From positions 186,001 to 250,000 of the forward strand of contig NZ_VTZW01000007.1 of assembly GCF_009728995.1 (NCBI RefSeq): a stretch of DNA of 64,000 nt, read 5' to 3'. The position numbers and the translations under genes are program-made. Below, piece after piece: positions 1 to 7,505 of this stretch (position 1 is the first letter of the stretch; each line of letters opens with the position of its first letter). The notes under the pieces were generated by a model, which made no database searches, was not told where the DNA came from, and saw only the letters and a list, made by a program, of their open reading frames with translations. Source of the DNA: Streptomonospora sp. PA3 (GTDB lineage: Bacteria; Actinomycetota; Actinomycetes; Streptosporangiales; Streptosporangiaceae).

Positions 1-642
1 CACCGGCAGCCCCCGCCGACGCGCCCGGCCCCGGCGGATTCGCCGGCCCGCGGCCGAACTGCCACGCCGCGCGGACATGCGGCGCAGATCCGCATACGGC
101 GCCATATGTCGCCAATCGCGCAGGCGCGCGGCAGGAAGGTCCGCGCGGATGCCCGACGCACTGCCGGGCCGATGTACGCGGCCTTGGAAGCCGGATGTGC
201 CGGCGGTGCGGCCTGCCGATCCATCCCGATGCGTCCGGACGCCGCAGGCGGCCTCGCACAGGCCGGCCGCGGGCGCTCCCGGTACCGGCACACCGATCCC
301 CTCTGCGCCCGATATGAGTAATTTTCATGCATAAAATACGTTATGCATCATTCGTCGGTTCCGGCGGGTTCCGGCTGACGCAGAGTTCGGCGGAGTCCCC
401 GCACCGCTGCACCCCGCCAGCCCCGGCACCGCAACTCCCGCACCCCGCGAAGCGACGCCACAGGGCCCGCCACACCCCCGCACGCGCCGGCCCCTCCCCG
501 ACACGGCCGTGCCCCCGACCCGGCGACGCCTACTCCCCCGCCCGCGTTGACCGCGACACGCCCCGACCCCGCTATCGGCCACAACCGGTCACCGCGCCCG
601 CAAACACCTGCAATCCGCTCCAGCTCAGGCGATCCTCAAAGG
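1..642. other. Gene-poor left edge of the window
   Basis: I see no convincing coding region here. The open frames are short, arginine- and proline-rich and look like by-products of high GC. The only clear structure is the AT-rich palindrome at 327-348, described separately. The stretch probably holds the promoter of the membrane protein gene that follows and may border a gene lying to the left of the window. Confidence 0.5.
327..348. promoter_or_regulatory. AT-rich inverted repeat, candidate operator
   Basis: The arms ATGCATAA (327-334) and TTATGCAT (341-348) are perfect reverse complements with a 6-base spacer. The surrounding 40 bases are strikingly AT-rich against a background near 75% GC. 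Size and symmetry fit a dimeric repressor site (GntR or TetR type); this is inference, because no cognate regulator gene is visible beside it. Confidence 0.45.
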
Positions 643-1938
643 GTGTCCAACAGCACCAGCACGTCCCCGCAGGGCGAGGCCCGCGACGACTCCGCGCCGC
701 GCCCGGCCACCGCCACCGAGCGCACCGCCGCACCGGCCCCGCCGGCGCGCCGCAACCGCCTGGTCGGCGTCGACGTCGCCCGCGGCCTGGCCGTCCTGGG
801 CATGTTCGTCGTCCACGTCGGACTGGGATGGAGCCTGGGCAACGGCACCAACCCCCTCACCGACCTGGTCTCCGGGCGCTCCGCCGCCCTGTTCGCGCTC
901 CTGGCCGGAGTGTCCATCGCGCTGCTCTCCGGCGGATCCGCGCCCGCCCCCGGCCGCGCCATGGGCGTGGCGCTGTGGCGGGTCGTCATCCGCGGCCTGA
1001 TCATGCTGCCTGTCGGTGTGGGGCTGACGATGCTGGACACCCCCGTCTCGGTGATCCTCGCCTACTACGCCGCCTTCTTCGTTCTCGCGGTGCCCTTCAT
1101 CGACGAGCGCTGGAAGGTCGTGGCCGGTACCGCCGCCGCCCTCGCCGCCGCCGGCCCGGTGGCCTCGTTCTGGCTGCGCGGCATGATCGACGACGGCGCC
1201 CTCACTCGCCCCGTCGCGCTGATCAACGCCTACGACCCCCTCGTCGCCCTCTCCGGCAGCGGCCTCGTCGACCTGCTGCTGACCGGCTCCTACCCCGCTG
1301 CGACCTGGCTGCCGTTCGTGCTGGCGGGTCTGGCCATCGGCCGCCTCGACCTCACTTCGATGCGCGTGCGCGCCTGGTTGACGGCCGCCGGCGCCGCCCT
1401 GGCCGCTCTCGGCTACGGGCTGTCCTGGATCGCGATGAACCTCATGGGCGGCCGGCAGCGCCTCGAAGCTACCTACAGCGCCGAGGCCATGGCCGACCAC
1501 GGCGGCTACAGCAGCACCGCCCAGGCGCTGGAGCACGGTTTCAGCGGAACGGTCCCGGTCAACGACTGGGTCTGGCTGCTGACCGCTCTCCCCCACAGCG
1601 GCACCCCGCTGGAGATCGCCGGAGCCGGCGGAGTGGCCATCACCGTGCTGGGCCTGTGCCTGCTGGCCGAACGCGCTCTGCGCTGGATCGGCTATCCCCT
1701 GGCGGCCGTGGGCGCCCTGGCGCTGACCGTCTACGTCGGCCACGTCCTGCTCATCTGGGTCGCCGAGAACGACCTGTGGCAGGGCACGGTTCTGCAATGG
1801 GCCACCGACTACCTGGCGCTGACGCTTTTGATCGGATGCTTGGCCGGAGCCTCGGCCTGGCGGCTGACCGTGGGCCGAGGTCCGCTGGAGTGGCCCCTGC
1901 ACATCGTCTCCTCCTGGGCGGCCAAGCGGATTCCCTAG
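643..1938 (+). CDS. DUF418/DUF1624-type multi-spanning membrane protein
   Basis: An integral membrane protein of about 431 residues. After a hydrophilic, Thr/Pro-rich N-terminal tail it enters the family hallmark RNRLVGVDVARGLAVLGMF, followed by roughly ten hydrophobic segments and a C-terminal stretch GALALTVYVGHVLLIW. This layout is typical of the DUF418 and heparan-alpha-glucosaminide acetyltransferase-like families, proposed to move acyl groups across the membrane; no substrate can be inferred. The GTG at 643 is preferred because it shortens the disordered tail, but an ATG at 547 in the same frame is possible and neither has a convincing ribosome binding site. The gene stands alone, followed by the repeat-rich block. 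Confidence 0.75.
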   Translation: MSNSTSTSPQGEARDDSAPRPATATERTAAPAPPARRNRLVGVDVARGLAVLGMFVVHVGLGWSLGNGTNPLTDLVSGRSAALFALLAGVSIALLSGGSAPAPGRAMGVALWRVVIRGLIMLPVGVGLTMLDTPVSVILAYYAAFFVLAVPFIDERWKVVAGTAAALAAAGPVASFWLRGMIDDGALTRPVALINAYDPLVALSGSGLVDLLLTGSYPAATWLPFVLAGLAIGRLDLTSMRVRAWLTAAGAALAALGYGLSWIAMNLMGGRQRLEATYSAEAMADHGGYSSTAQALEHGFSGTVPVNDWVWLLTALPHSGTPLEIAGAGGVAITVLGLCLLAERALRWIGYPLAAVGALALTVYVGHVLLIWVAENDLWQGTVLQWATDYLALTLLIGCLAGASAWRLTVGRGPLEWPLHIVSSWAAKRIP

Positions 1939-1980
1939 TGTCGATGCCGTTTAGCGCCGGTGCCGTTCCGATCATCCCTC

Positions 1981-2250
1981 CGGCCCGGGGCTGATGACCG
2001 GTCGCCCGACGCGGCGACGGTCGGTGTGGGCGGTCTGGGCGGTCATCGGTTGCCGGGAGCGGATGACCGGTCGCCCGAGGGAGACAGCCGACGGAGGCGG
2101 CGAGGGCAGCGCAAGGCTCGTACCTGCGCCGATCGGTGCCGGTGCCCGCCGGTACGGGATGCGACGAGGGCGGCGACGGCTGGCGGTGGTTGCGCCCGCG
2201 CCCATCGGTTCGGGTGCCCGCCGGTGCGGCAGGTGACGGGGGCAGCGACG
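1981..2250 (-). repeat. Left repeat copies, inverted relative to the 3120-3640 array
   Basis: The motif GATGACCGGTCGCCCGA occurs at about 1993 and again at about 2062. Two copies of a box of the type CCCATCGGTTCGGGTGCCCG lie at about 2130-2155 and 2200-2225. These boxes are the reverse complement of the units in the right-hand array, so the block has copies of one repeat family in head-to-head arrangement around a core of about 0.9 kb. Confidence 0.6.
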
Positions 2251-2288
2251 GGCGGTGGTGGGGCCGCCTTCGTCGTGTTCAAGGAGTC

Positions 2289-2492
2289 GGTCACCACAGG
2301 AGGTTGCGGCAATGGGGCTGTGATGCGCGAAGCGCGGTGCGCCAGCTTGCCGCCGAGCGCACGGTCCATGTTTGCGCCGGAGGTCCGCCACCGGTGGTGC
2401 GGCTCCGTCTGACGGGTGCAGCGTGCGCTCGGCGGCAAGCTGTGACCGCGCTTCGCGGGGCGCACCCATTGCCGCAGCCTCGGTGGTGGCCG
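2289..2492. repeat. Very large imperfect inverted repeat (giant hairpin)
   Basis: The left arm (about 2289-2363) and right arm (about 2422-2492) are reverse complements over roughly 72 bases with about 85% match. They share the blocks TTGCGGCAATGGG, CGCGAAGCGCGGT and AGCTTGCCGCCGAGCGCAC. The loop of about 58 bases contains the palindrome CCACCGGTGG. No transposase or coding frame lies in it. It could be a miniature mobile element, a cruciform or a structured RNA. Confidence 0.7.
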
Positions 2493-2966
2493 CCCCGGGG
2501 GGTGCCCGGTGGGTTCCTGGAAAGCGGCGCCCCCGCCCTTCTGACACACGGCTCGGGCGGGCTGTTCCGGGCATATCGCCTCGCGTTCGGGCGACGATGC
2601 CCGCCGATGGCGCGCGGTGAGGCTGCGCGGCGCACCCCAACCCCGGATCTTCCGGGATGCGGAAGGAAACCGGGGTGGTTTGCCCGCAATGCCCGGATGC
2701 GGTGGGAGGTGGCGGCGGCCGGGCGCCACGAGGTGCGCGTTTGGATCGCTTCGGGCGCGGACCCCCGGTCCAAACGCCATGATCATCGCCGATCCCGGCC
2801 GCGCGGGCCGCTCCAGCGCCCCCGCATACCGGACATCACGGGAGAAATCGACGCCGCCGACGGTCCTCCGCGCGGCCGGAGCCCGCCCGGGCGATCGCGC
2901 GGCGCGTCTCGTCACCCCATCGCCGCCCCGAAGGCGCCGAATGTCGGGGTTCCGTGTCCGGTTCCC

Positions 2967-3030
2967 GCGTCGAGGGTGTCGGTGGGGCCACGCTCGGCGC
3001 CGAAAGCGGCGTCACGGACACCCTCGACGC
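2967..3030. repeat. Perfect 14-bp inverted repeat
   Basis: GCGTCGAGGGTGTC (2967-2980) and GACACCCTCGACGC (3017-3030) are exact reverse complements separated by 36 bases. A short AT-rich patch (AAATTAAATC) follows at about 3051. It could be a terminator-like hairpin or an element end; no flanking gene decides between these. Confidence 0.6.
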
Positions 3031-3119
3031 GACCGGGGCCAGAGCGAGCTAAATTAAATCGGGCATTCGGGGTTTCGGGTGGGGGTGCGCAGGCGCCGAG
3101 GCCCACCGGAACACCCCCC

Positions 3120-3640
3120 GGCGCGCCGCCCCCGTCGCCCACCGCCACCGGCGCCCACCGGGACCGATCCCCGGGGCCTGAGCCCTGCGCGGTCGTCGCC
3201 GCTTCGTCGGATGATCGGCCATGCGCCGACCTCGGCCGGTGGCCGCCGGCCCGGACCCCCGCCGCCGCCCCTCGTCGCGTGGGCCACCGGCGGGCACCCG
3301 CACCGATGGGCGCGGGCTGAGCCCACCGCCGCCGTCGCCGCCTCGTCGGGTGATCAACCATCCGCTATCGGCAACCGGTGATCGCCGACCCGGACCCTCA
3401 CCGCCGTCGCCGCCCCCGTCGCGCGTCACCGGCGCCCACCCGAACCGATCCTCGCGGGCCGAGCCACCCGCCGCCGTCGCCGCCCCGTCGGGCGACCCGC
3501 CATCCGCCTCCAGCAACCGGTGACCGCACAGCCCGAACCCCCGCCGGCCGTCGCCGCCCTTCGTCTCCTGGGCCACCGGCGGGCACCCGCACCGATGGGC
3601 GCGGGCTGAGCCCACCTCCGCCTGCGCTCACCCGAACCGA
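3120..3640 (+). repeat. Tandem array of four diverged 140-147-bp units
   Basis: A box beginning CACCGG and running into an ACCGAT...CGGGC..GAGCC pattern recurs at about 3146, 3285, 3427 and 3574, giving spacings of 139, 142 and 147 bases. Between the boxes lies a second recurring segment containing GCCGCCTCGTCGG followed by ATGATC/GTGATC-like bases and CCGGTGATCGCC-like bases. The spacings are not all multiples of three, which argues against a repeat protein. The first and third boxes (about 3285 and 3574) are nearly identical over 30 bases. Confidence 0.65.
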
Positions 3641-3680
3641 TCCACGCGACGCGGACCCCCACCGGCCGTCGCCGCCCCTC

Positions 3681-3770
3681 GCCGCATGCCTCACACGCCT
3701 CGCCGACCCCGCAGCCGCCTGGATCACCGGCCAGGTCCCCACCGTCGACGGCGGCCTCGACCTCACCTGA
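3681..3770 (+). pseudogene. 3' remnant of a short-chain dehydrogenase gene
   Basis: About 30 codons before the stop at 3768-3770 read as the classical C-terminus of short-chain dehydrogenases: LADPAAAWITGQVPTVDGG. In the family this segment follows helix alphaG and precedes the last strand. Nothing upstream in any frame supplies the Rossmann GxxxGxG or the YxxxK catalytic motif; the tandem repeats occupy that space instead. The gene was therefore truncated or overwritten, with the repeat array now abutting its last 90 bases and a recombinase gene 60 bases downstream. Confidence 0.75.
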
Positions 3771-3830
3771 ACCCCGCCACACCCGACCATCCCACGTGTG
3801 CACGCCCGCGACATCGGCAATCCTTCAACC

Positions 3831-4853
3831 ATGACCGCAGACGACACCCGACCCGCCGCCCGCACCACCATGCGCGTCGCCGACGCCATCGACGAATACC
3901 TCACCGCCCGCCAGCCCCAGAAGCCCTCACCCCACACCATCGCCGCCTACCGCCGCGACCTGCACACCCTCCTCGACCACCTCGCCCGCGCCGAGCGCTG
4001 CCGACCCGAGCGGCTCCACCTCGCCGACCTCACCCCCACCCTCCTGCGCCACGCCTTCGCCGCCTTCGCCGCAGACCGCGCCCCCACCAGCGTCACCCGC
4101 GCCTGGTCGACCTGGAACGGCTTCTTCGGCTTCCTGGTCGCCCACAACCTCACCGACGGCAACCCCATGCCCGCCGTCCCCCGCCCCCGCACCAAACCGC
4201 ACCGCCCCAAGCCCCTCATCGGCGAAGACACCCCCGAGAAACTCCTCGCCGCCCTCGCCGCCGGCTGCCGCCGCGCCCGCGACCCCTGGCCCCAGCGCGA
4301 CTTCGCCGTCCTGGCCCTCGCCCTGCTGACCGGGCTGCGCTCGGCCGAAATGCTCGACCTGACCATCGACTCCCTCGGCGGACGCCCCGGGGAACGCCGC
4401 ATCCGCGTCCACGGCAAAGGCGACACGACACGCTCCCTGCCCATCGAGCCCCCGCTGGAAGCCCTCATCGACGACTACCTCGCCAGCCGCGCGGCCCGCT
4501 TCGGCCGCACCCCCGCCGGCGGCGACCCCCTGCTCGTCGACAACCGCAACAACGCCCTGCGCCGCGGCGGCCTCCAATACCTCGTCCGCCAGTGCTACAA
4601 GCACGCCGGGGTCAACGACCGCGTCGCCCGCGGCACGCTCGTCCACGCCCTGCGCCACACCTTCGCCACCCGCCTCGCCGAAGACGGCGCCTCGGTCACC
4701 GAGATCATGCACCTCCTCGGCCACGCCGCCATCACCTCCTCCCAGACCTACATCGACACCACCGCCGCCGCCCAGCGCGACGCCGCACGCTCCAACCGCA
4801 CCTACACCGCCCTGCGCGACCTCACCGAGACGCCCTCAGCGCCCACCGGCTGA
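3831..4853 (+). CDS. Tyrosine recombinase (XerC/D-like integrase)
   Basis: A 340-residue site-specific recombinase that would cut and rejoin DNA through a 3'-phosphotyrosyl intermediate. An N-terminal SAM-like domain (about residues 15-105, with TIAAYRRDLHTLLDHL) binds the core site. The catalytic domain has Arg170 (LLTGLRSAEML), Lys196 (HGKGDTTR), His272/Arg275 (HALRHTFAT), His298 (LLGHA) and the nucleophile Tyr307 (SQTYID), so the active site is complete. The ATG at 3831 is chosen over an in-frame GTG at 3798. It sits just after the SDR remnant and repeat block and 43 bases before exonuclease III. It could be a mobile-element integrase or a Xer paralogue; the damaged neighbour favours the former. 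Confidence 0.85.
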   Translation: MTADDTRPAARTTMRVADAIDEYLTARQPQKPSPHTIAAYRRDLHTLLDHLARAERCRPERLHLADLTPTLLRHAFAAFAADRAPTSVTRAWSTWNGFFGFLVAHNLTDGNPMPAVPRPRTKPHRPKPLIGEDTPEKLLAALAAGCRRARDPWPQRDFAVLALALLTGLRSAEMLDLTIDSLGGRPGERRIRVHGKGDTTRSLPIEPPLEALIDDYLASRAARFGRTPAGGDPLLVDNRNNALRRGGLQYLVRQCYKHAGVNDRVARGTLVHALRHTFATRLAEDGASVTEIMHLLGHAAITSSQTYIDTTAAAQRDAARSNRTYTALRDLTETPSAPTG

Positions 4854-4883
4854 ACCCCCGCCGCCCCCGCCCGGCCGATTGAC

Positions 4884-4889
4884 TACGCT
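4884..4889 (+). promoter_or_regulatory. -10 element of a leaderless promoter for xth
   Basis: TACGCT lies seven bases before the GTG at 4897 and fits the TANNNT pattern of actinobacterial -10 boxes. No Shine-Dalgarno sequence is present, so the transcript probably starts at or next to the start codon. Confidence 0.55.
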
Positions 4890-4896
4890 TGCCCAC

Positions 4897-5697
4897 GTGT
4901 CCACGACGATCTCCACCGTCAACGTCAACGGGCTGCGCGCAGCAGCACGCAAGGGCTTCCTCGCCTGGCTCGACTCCAGCGACGCCGACATCGTCTGCCT
5001 GCAGGAGACCCGGGCCCGCCCCGACCAGCTCCCCGACGCCCTCACCCACCACCCCCGCTACCACCTGCTGCTCGCCCCCGCAGACGAACCCGGACGCAAC
5101 GGCGTGGCCCTCTACACCCGGACGCCGCCCCAGGCCCACCGCATCGGCTTCGGCGCCCCCGAATTCGACACCGCCGGCCGCTACCTCGAAGCCGACATCG
5201 GAGACCTCACCGTCGCCAGCCTCTACCTGCCCTCCGGCGACGCCGGCACCCCCCGCCAAGACGCCAAGCACCGCTTCATGGACGCCTTCCTGCCCTACCT
5301 CGCCCGCCGCGCCCACGACACCACCGCGCGCGGCCGCCACCTCCTCGTCTGCGGCGACCTCAACATCGCCCACCACACCGCCGACCTCAAGAACTGGCGC
5401 AACAACCGCACGCACTCCGGCTTCCTCGACCACGAACGCGACTGGTTCACCACGCTGCTCGCCCGCACCGGCTGCCGCGACGTCGTCCGCGCCCTCCACC
5501 CCGACCAGGACGGCCCCTACACCTGGTGGTCCTACCGCGGCCGCGCCTTCGACAACGACGCCGGCTGGCGCATCGACTACCACCTGGCCACACCCGACCT
5601 CGCCCACCGCGCCAAGGACGCCCGCGTCGAGCGCGCCCCCGCCTACGACCAGCGCTGGTCGGACCACGCGCCCGTCACCGTCACCTACGCACCATGA
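4897..5697 (+). CDS. xth: Exodeoxyribonuclease III (AP endonuclease family)
   Basis: A 266-residue Mg-dependent endonuclease/exonuclease/phosphatase-fold enzyme that cleaves DNA 5' to abasic sites in base-excision repair. Motifs in order: VNVNGLRAAARKG at the N-terminus, the metal ligand Glu in CLQETRA, a YLPSG segment, CGDLNIAHH (catalytic Asp/Asn), TWWSYRGRAFDNDAGWRIDY, and SDHAPV with the catalytic Asp-His pair at the C-terminus. The GTG at 4897 gives the normal N-terminus; a TTG at 4879 in the same frame would add six residues but overlaps the -10 box. The family is usually 250-270 residues, so it is full length. Confidence 0.92.
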   Translation: MSTTISTVNVNGLRAAARKGFLAWLDSSDADIVCLQETRARPDQLPDALTHHPRYHLLLAPADEPGRNGVALYTRTPPQAHRIGFGAPEFDTAGRYLEADIGDLTVASLYLPSGDAGTPRQDAKHRFMDAFLPYLARRAHDTTARGRHLLVCGDLNIAHHTADLKNWRNNRTHSGFLDHERDWFTTLLARTGCRDVVRALHPDQDGPYTWWSYRGRAFDNDAGWRIDYHLATPDLAHRAKDARVERAPAYDQRWSDHAPVTVTYAP

Positions 5698-5764
5698 CCG
5701 CACACCTCGCAACCGACCCCGCCGCGCACTCCCCCGCGCGCCGCACACACCTGAAAGGCCGCCC

Positions 5765-6547
5765 ATGAGCCTGCCGATCGTCCTGGTCCACGGCCTGCGC
5801 TTCTCAGCGAGCATGTGGCGCCCCCAAGTCGACCGGCTCACCGGGCAGGGCCGCCGCGCCATCGCCTGCGACCTGCCCGGGCACGGCAGCCGCCGCGGCG
5901 AGGACTTCACTCTCGACGGCGCCATCGAGGCCGTCACCGACGCCATCGACAGCCTCGGCGGCCGCGCCCTGGTCGTGGGGCTGAGCCTGGGCGGGTTCGT
6001 CTCCATCGCCACCGCCGCGGCCTGTCCCCACAAGACCGCCGGGCTCGTCGCCGCCGGGTGCACCGCGCGCCCCGCCCAGACGCTCGCGCAGGTCTACCGG
6101 ATCCCCACCGTGCTGCTCGACCGCCTCCCCGACAAGGGCCAGGCCGTCAACGAGCGCTTCCACCGCCTCACCCTGGGCGACGGCGCCCAGGCCGCCCTGG
6201 ACGGGGGCCTGGCGATGGAGGCCGCCCGCGCCGTCATCGACCAGGTCGCCGACATGGACGTGCTCGCTTCGCTGCGCGCCTATCCCGGGCCCGTATGGCT
6301 CATCAACGGCTCCCGCGACCACTTCCGCATCCACGAGAAGCGCTTCCTCGACGCCTGCGCCGACGGCCGCCTGCTCAACCTTCCGCGCGCCGGCCACCTG
6401 GTCAGCCTCGACCAGCCGGACAACTTCACCCGCGTCATCGCCGACGCCGCCGACGTGGCCTCGCTGCGGCCGCCCAACGCCGCGCCCCGGCATCCGGGCA
6501 CGACACCGATGCTGGAGGATCCCACCCGCCAGGACCCCGCCTCTTGA
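5765..6547 (+). CDS. Alpha/beta-fold hydrolase
   Basis: A 260-residue soluble hydrolase with a full catalytic triad: Ser74 in the nucleophile elbow GLSLGG, Asp185 (NGSRDHF) and His211 (RAGHLVSL). The oxyanion segment HG is at residues 9-10 and the DLPGHGSR turn follows. This set is typical of esterases, lipases and haloperoxidase-like members; the substrate cannot be read from sequence. A GAAAGG ribosome binding site sits eight bases before the ATG. It lies 67 bases after xth on the same strand and may be cotranscribed with it. The last 30 residues are hydrophilic and low in complexity. Confidence 0.85.
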   Translation: MSLPIVLVHGLRFSASMWRPQVDRLTGQGRRAIACDLPGHGSRRGEDFTLDGAIEAVTDAIDSLGGRALVVGLSLGGFVSIATAAACPHKTAGLVAAGCTARPAQTLAQVYRIPTVLLDRLPDKGQAVNERFHRLTLGDGAQAALDGGLAMEAARAVIDQVADMDVLASLRAYPGPVWLINGSRDHFRIHEKRFLDACADGRLLNLPRAGHLVSLDQPDNFTRVIADAADVASLRPPNAAPRHPGTTPMLEDPTRQDPAS

Positions 6548-6619
6548 TCCGCTCTGCTGGTGTGCGGGGCGTGGCCGGGGCCACACCGCTCATCGCCCCC
6601 GCCGGGGGTGGGCCCTGCC

Positions 6620-6625
6620 TAGACT
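6620..6625 (+). promoter_or_regulatory. -10 element of a leaderless promoter for the HAD gene
   Basis: TAGACT lies seven bases before the GTG at 6633, with no Shine-Dalgarno sequence between. The arrangement is the same as upstream of xth. Confidence 0.5.
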
Positions 6626-6632
6626 CGCCGAC

Positions 6633-7277
6633 GTGATGATCAGTGCGCAGGCGCTCCTGTTCGACATGGACGGCACACTCGTCGACTCCGGCCCCGCCAT
6701 CGAGGAATGCTGGGCCCAGTGGGTCGAGGAGTACGGTATCGACCGCGCGCGGTTCGCCGAGGTGATCGGCCACGGCATCCCCGCGCGCCAGATCGCGGCC
6801 CGGTTGCTGCCCGCAGAGGAGGTCGCCGCCGCCACCGACCGCCTGGAGCAGTTGGAGATCGACCGGGCGCCCAGTCTGCGGGTGCTGCCGGGCACGCGCG
6901 AGCTGCTGGCGTCGCTGCCGGACGAGTCCTGGGCCATCGTCACCTCGTGCACGCGTCCGCTGGCCGAGGCGCGGGTCAAGGCGGTGGGCATCGACCCGCC
7001 GATGCTGATCACCGCTGACGACGTGCGTGCGGGCAAGCCCGATCCCGAGCCGTATCTGCTGGCCGCCCGCCGCCTGGGCGCCGATCCGGCCGGCTGCGTG
7101 GTGTTCGAGGACGCGCCGGCGGGGCTGGCCTCGGCGCGGGCGGCCGGGGCCCGCACCGTGGCGGTGACCACGACGGCTCCGGCGGCCGAGCTGGACGCCG
7201 ATGTGGTGGTCGCGGATCTGGAGTCGGTGGAGTGCGCTCCCGCGGGGTCGGTGCTGAGCGTGCGCATCACCGTGTGA
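6633..7277 (+). CDS. HAD-superfamily phosphatase (beta-phosphoglucomutase/Gph-like)
   Basis: A 214-residue haloacid dehalogenase-type hydrolase. Motif I is FDMDGTLVDSG near residue 11, with nucleophile and acid Asp. A helical cap follows, then motif II with Ser/Thr in AIVTSCTRPLAE, motif III Lys in AGKPDPEPYLLAA and motif IV acidic residues in VVFEDAPAGLASA. The cap type and KPDPE motif match sugar-phosphate phosphatases and phosphoglycolate phosphatase relatives; the physiological substrate is unknown. The start is GTG, with an ATG as next codon. The gene is monocistronic, between the hydrolase and the phosphatase PhoD. Confidence 0.85.
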   Translation: MMISAQALLFDMDGTLVDSGPAIEECWAQWVEEYGIDRARFAEVIGHGIPARQIAARLLPAEEVAAATDRLEQLEIDRAPSLRVLPGTRELLASLPDESWAIVTSCTRPLAEARVKAVGIDPPMLITADDVRAGKPDPEPYLLAARRLGADPAGCVVFEDAPAGLASARAAGARTVAVTTTAPAAELDADVVVADLESVECAPAGSVLSVRITV

Positions 7278-7505
7278 ATCCTTGCTGCCCCGGCGTCGTG
7301 GCGGCATGGGTTCTCTCCGCCCGCGCGCGGGTCCCGTCCGCGGCCTGGGGCGGTTGACCTGGTGTGTCACCGCGGCCGCTTGGGCCGTCCGCAACGTTCA
7401 TCGTGCGGTGGTTGGGGCTTAATGCCTCTTATGTCGTCATAGAGCACGGTCCACCCGCCCCTTCCCCCCTGGAGGGCGGATGTCGAGCGACTGAGGAGAC
7501 CGTGC

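Larger units (their letters stand above)
1939..3830. other. 1.9-kb gene-poor block rich in inverted and tandem repeats
   Basis: No open frame here has family resemblance except a 3' short-chain dehydrogenase remnant at 3681-3770. The block holds repeat copies in one orientation at 1981-2250, a very large imperfect hairpin at 2289-2492, a 14-bp perfect inverted repeat at 2967-3030 and a four-unit tandem array in the opposite orientation at 3120-3640. It lies immediately upstream of a tyrosine recombinase gene. Base composition is as high in GC as the neighbours. Confidence 0.7.

Noticed and set aside
3049-3615. A repeat protein encoded by the tandem array on the minus strand
   Set aside because: The unit lengths (139, 142, 147) are not all multiples of three, so the repeats change frame, and there is no ribosome binding site.
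7380-7440. A PhoP box upstream of phoD
   Set aside because: Only one GTTCA-like unit is present; the direct repeats expected of a PHO box are missing.
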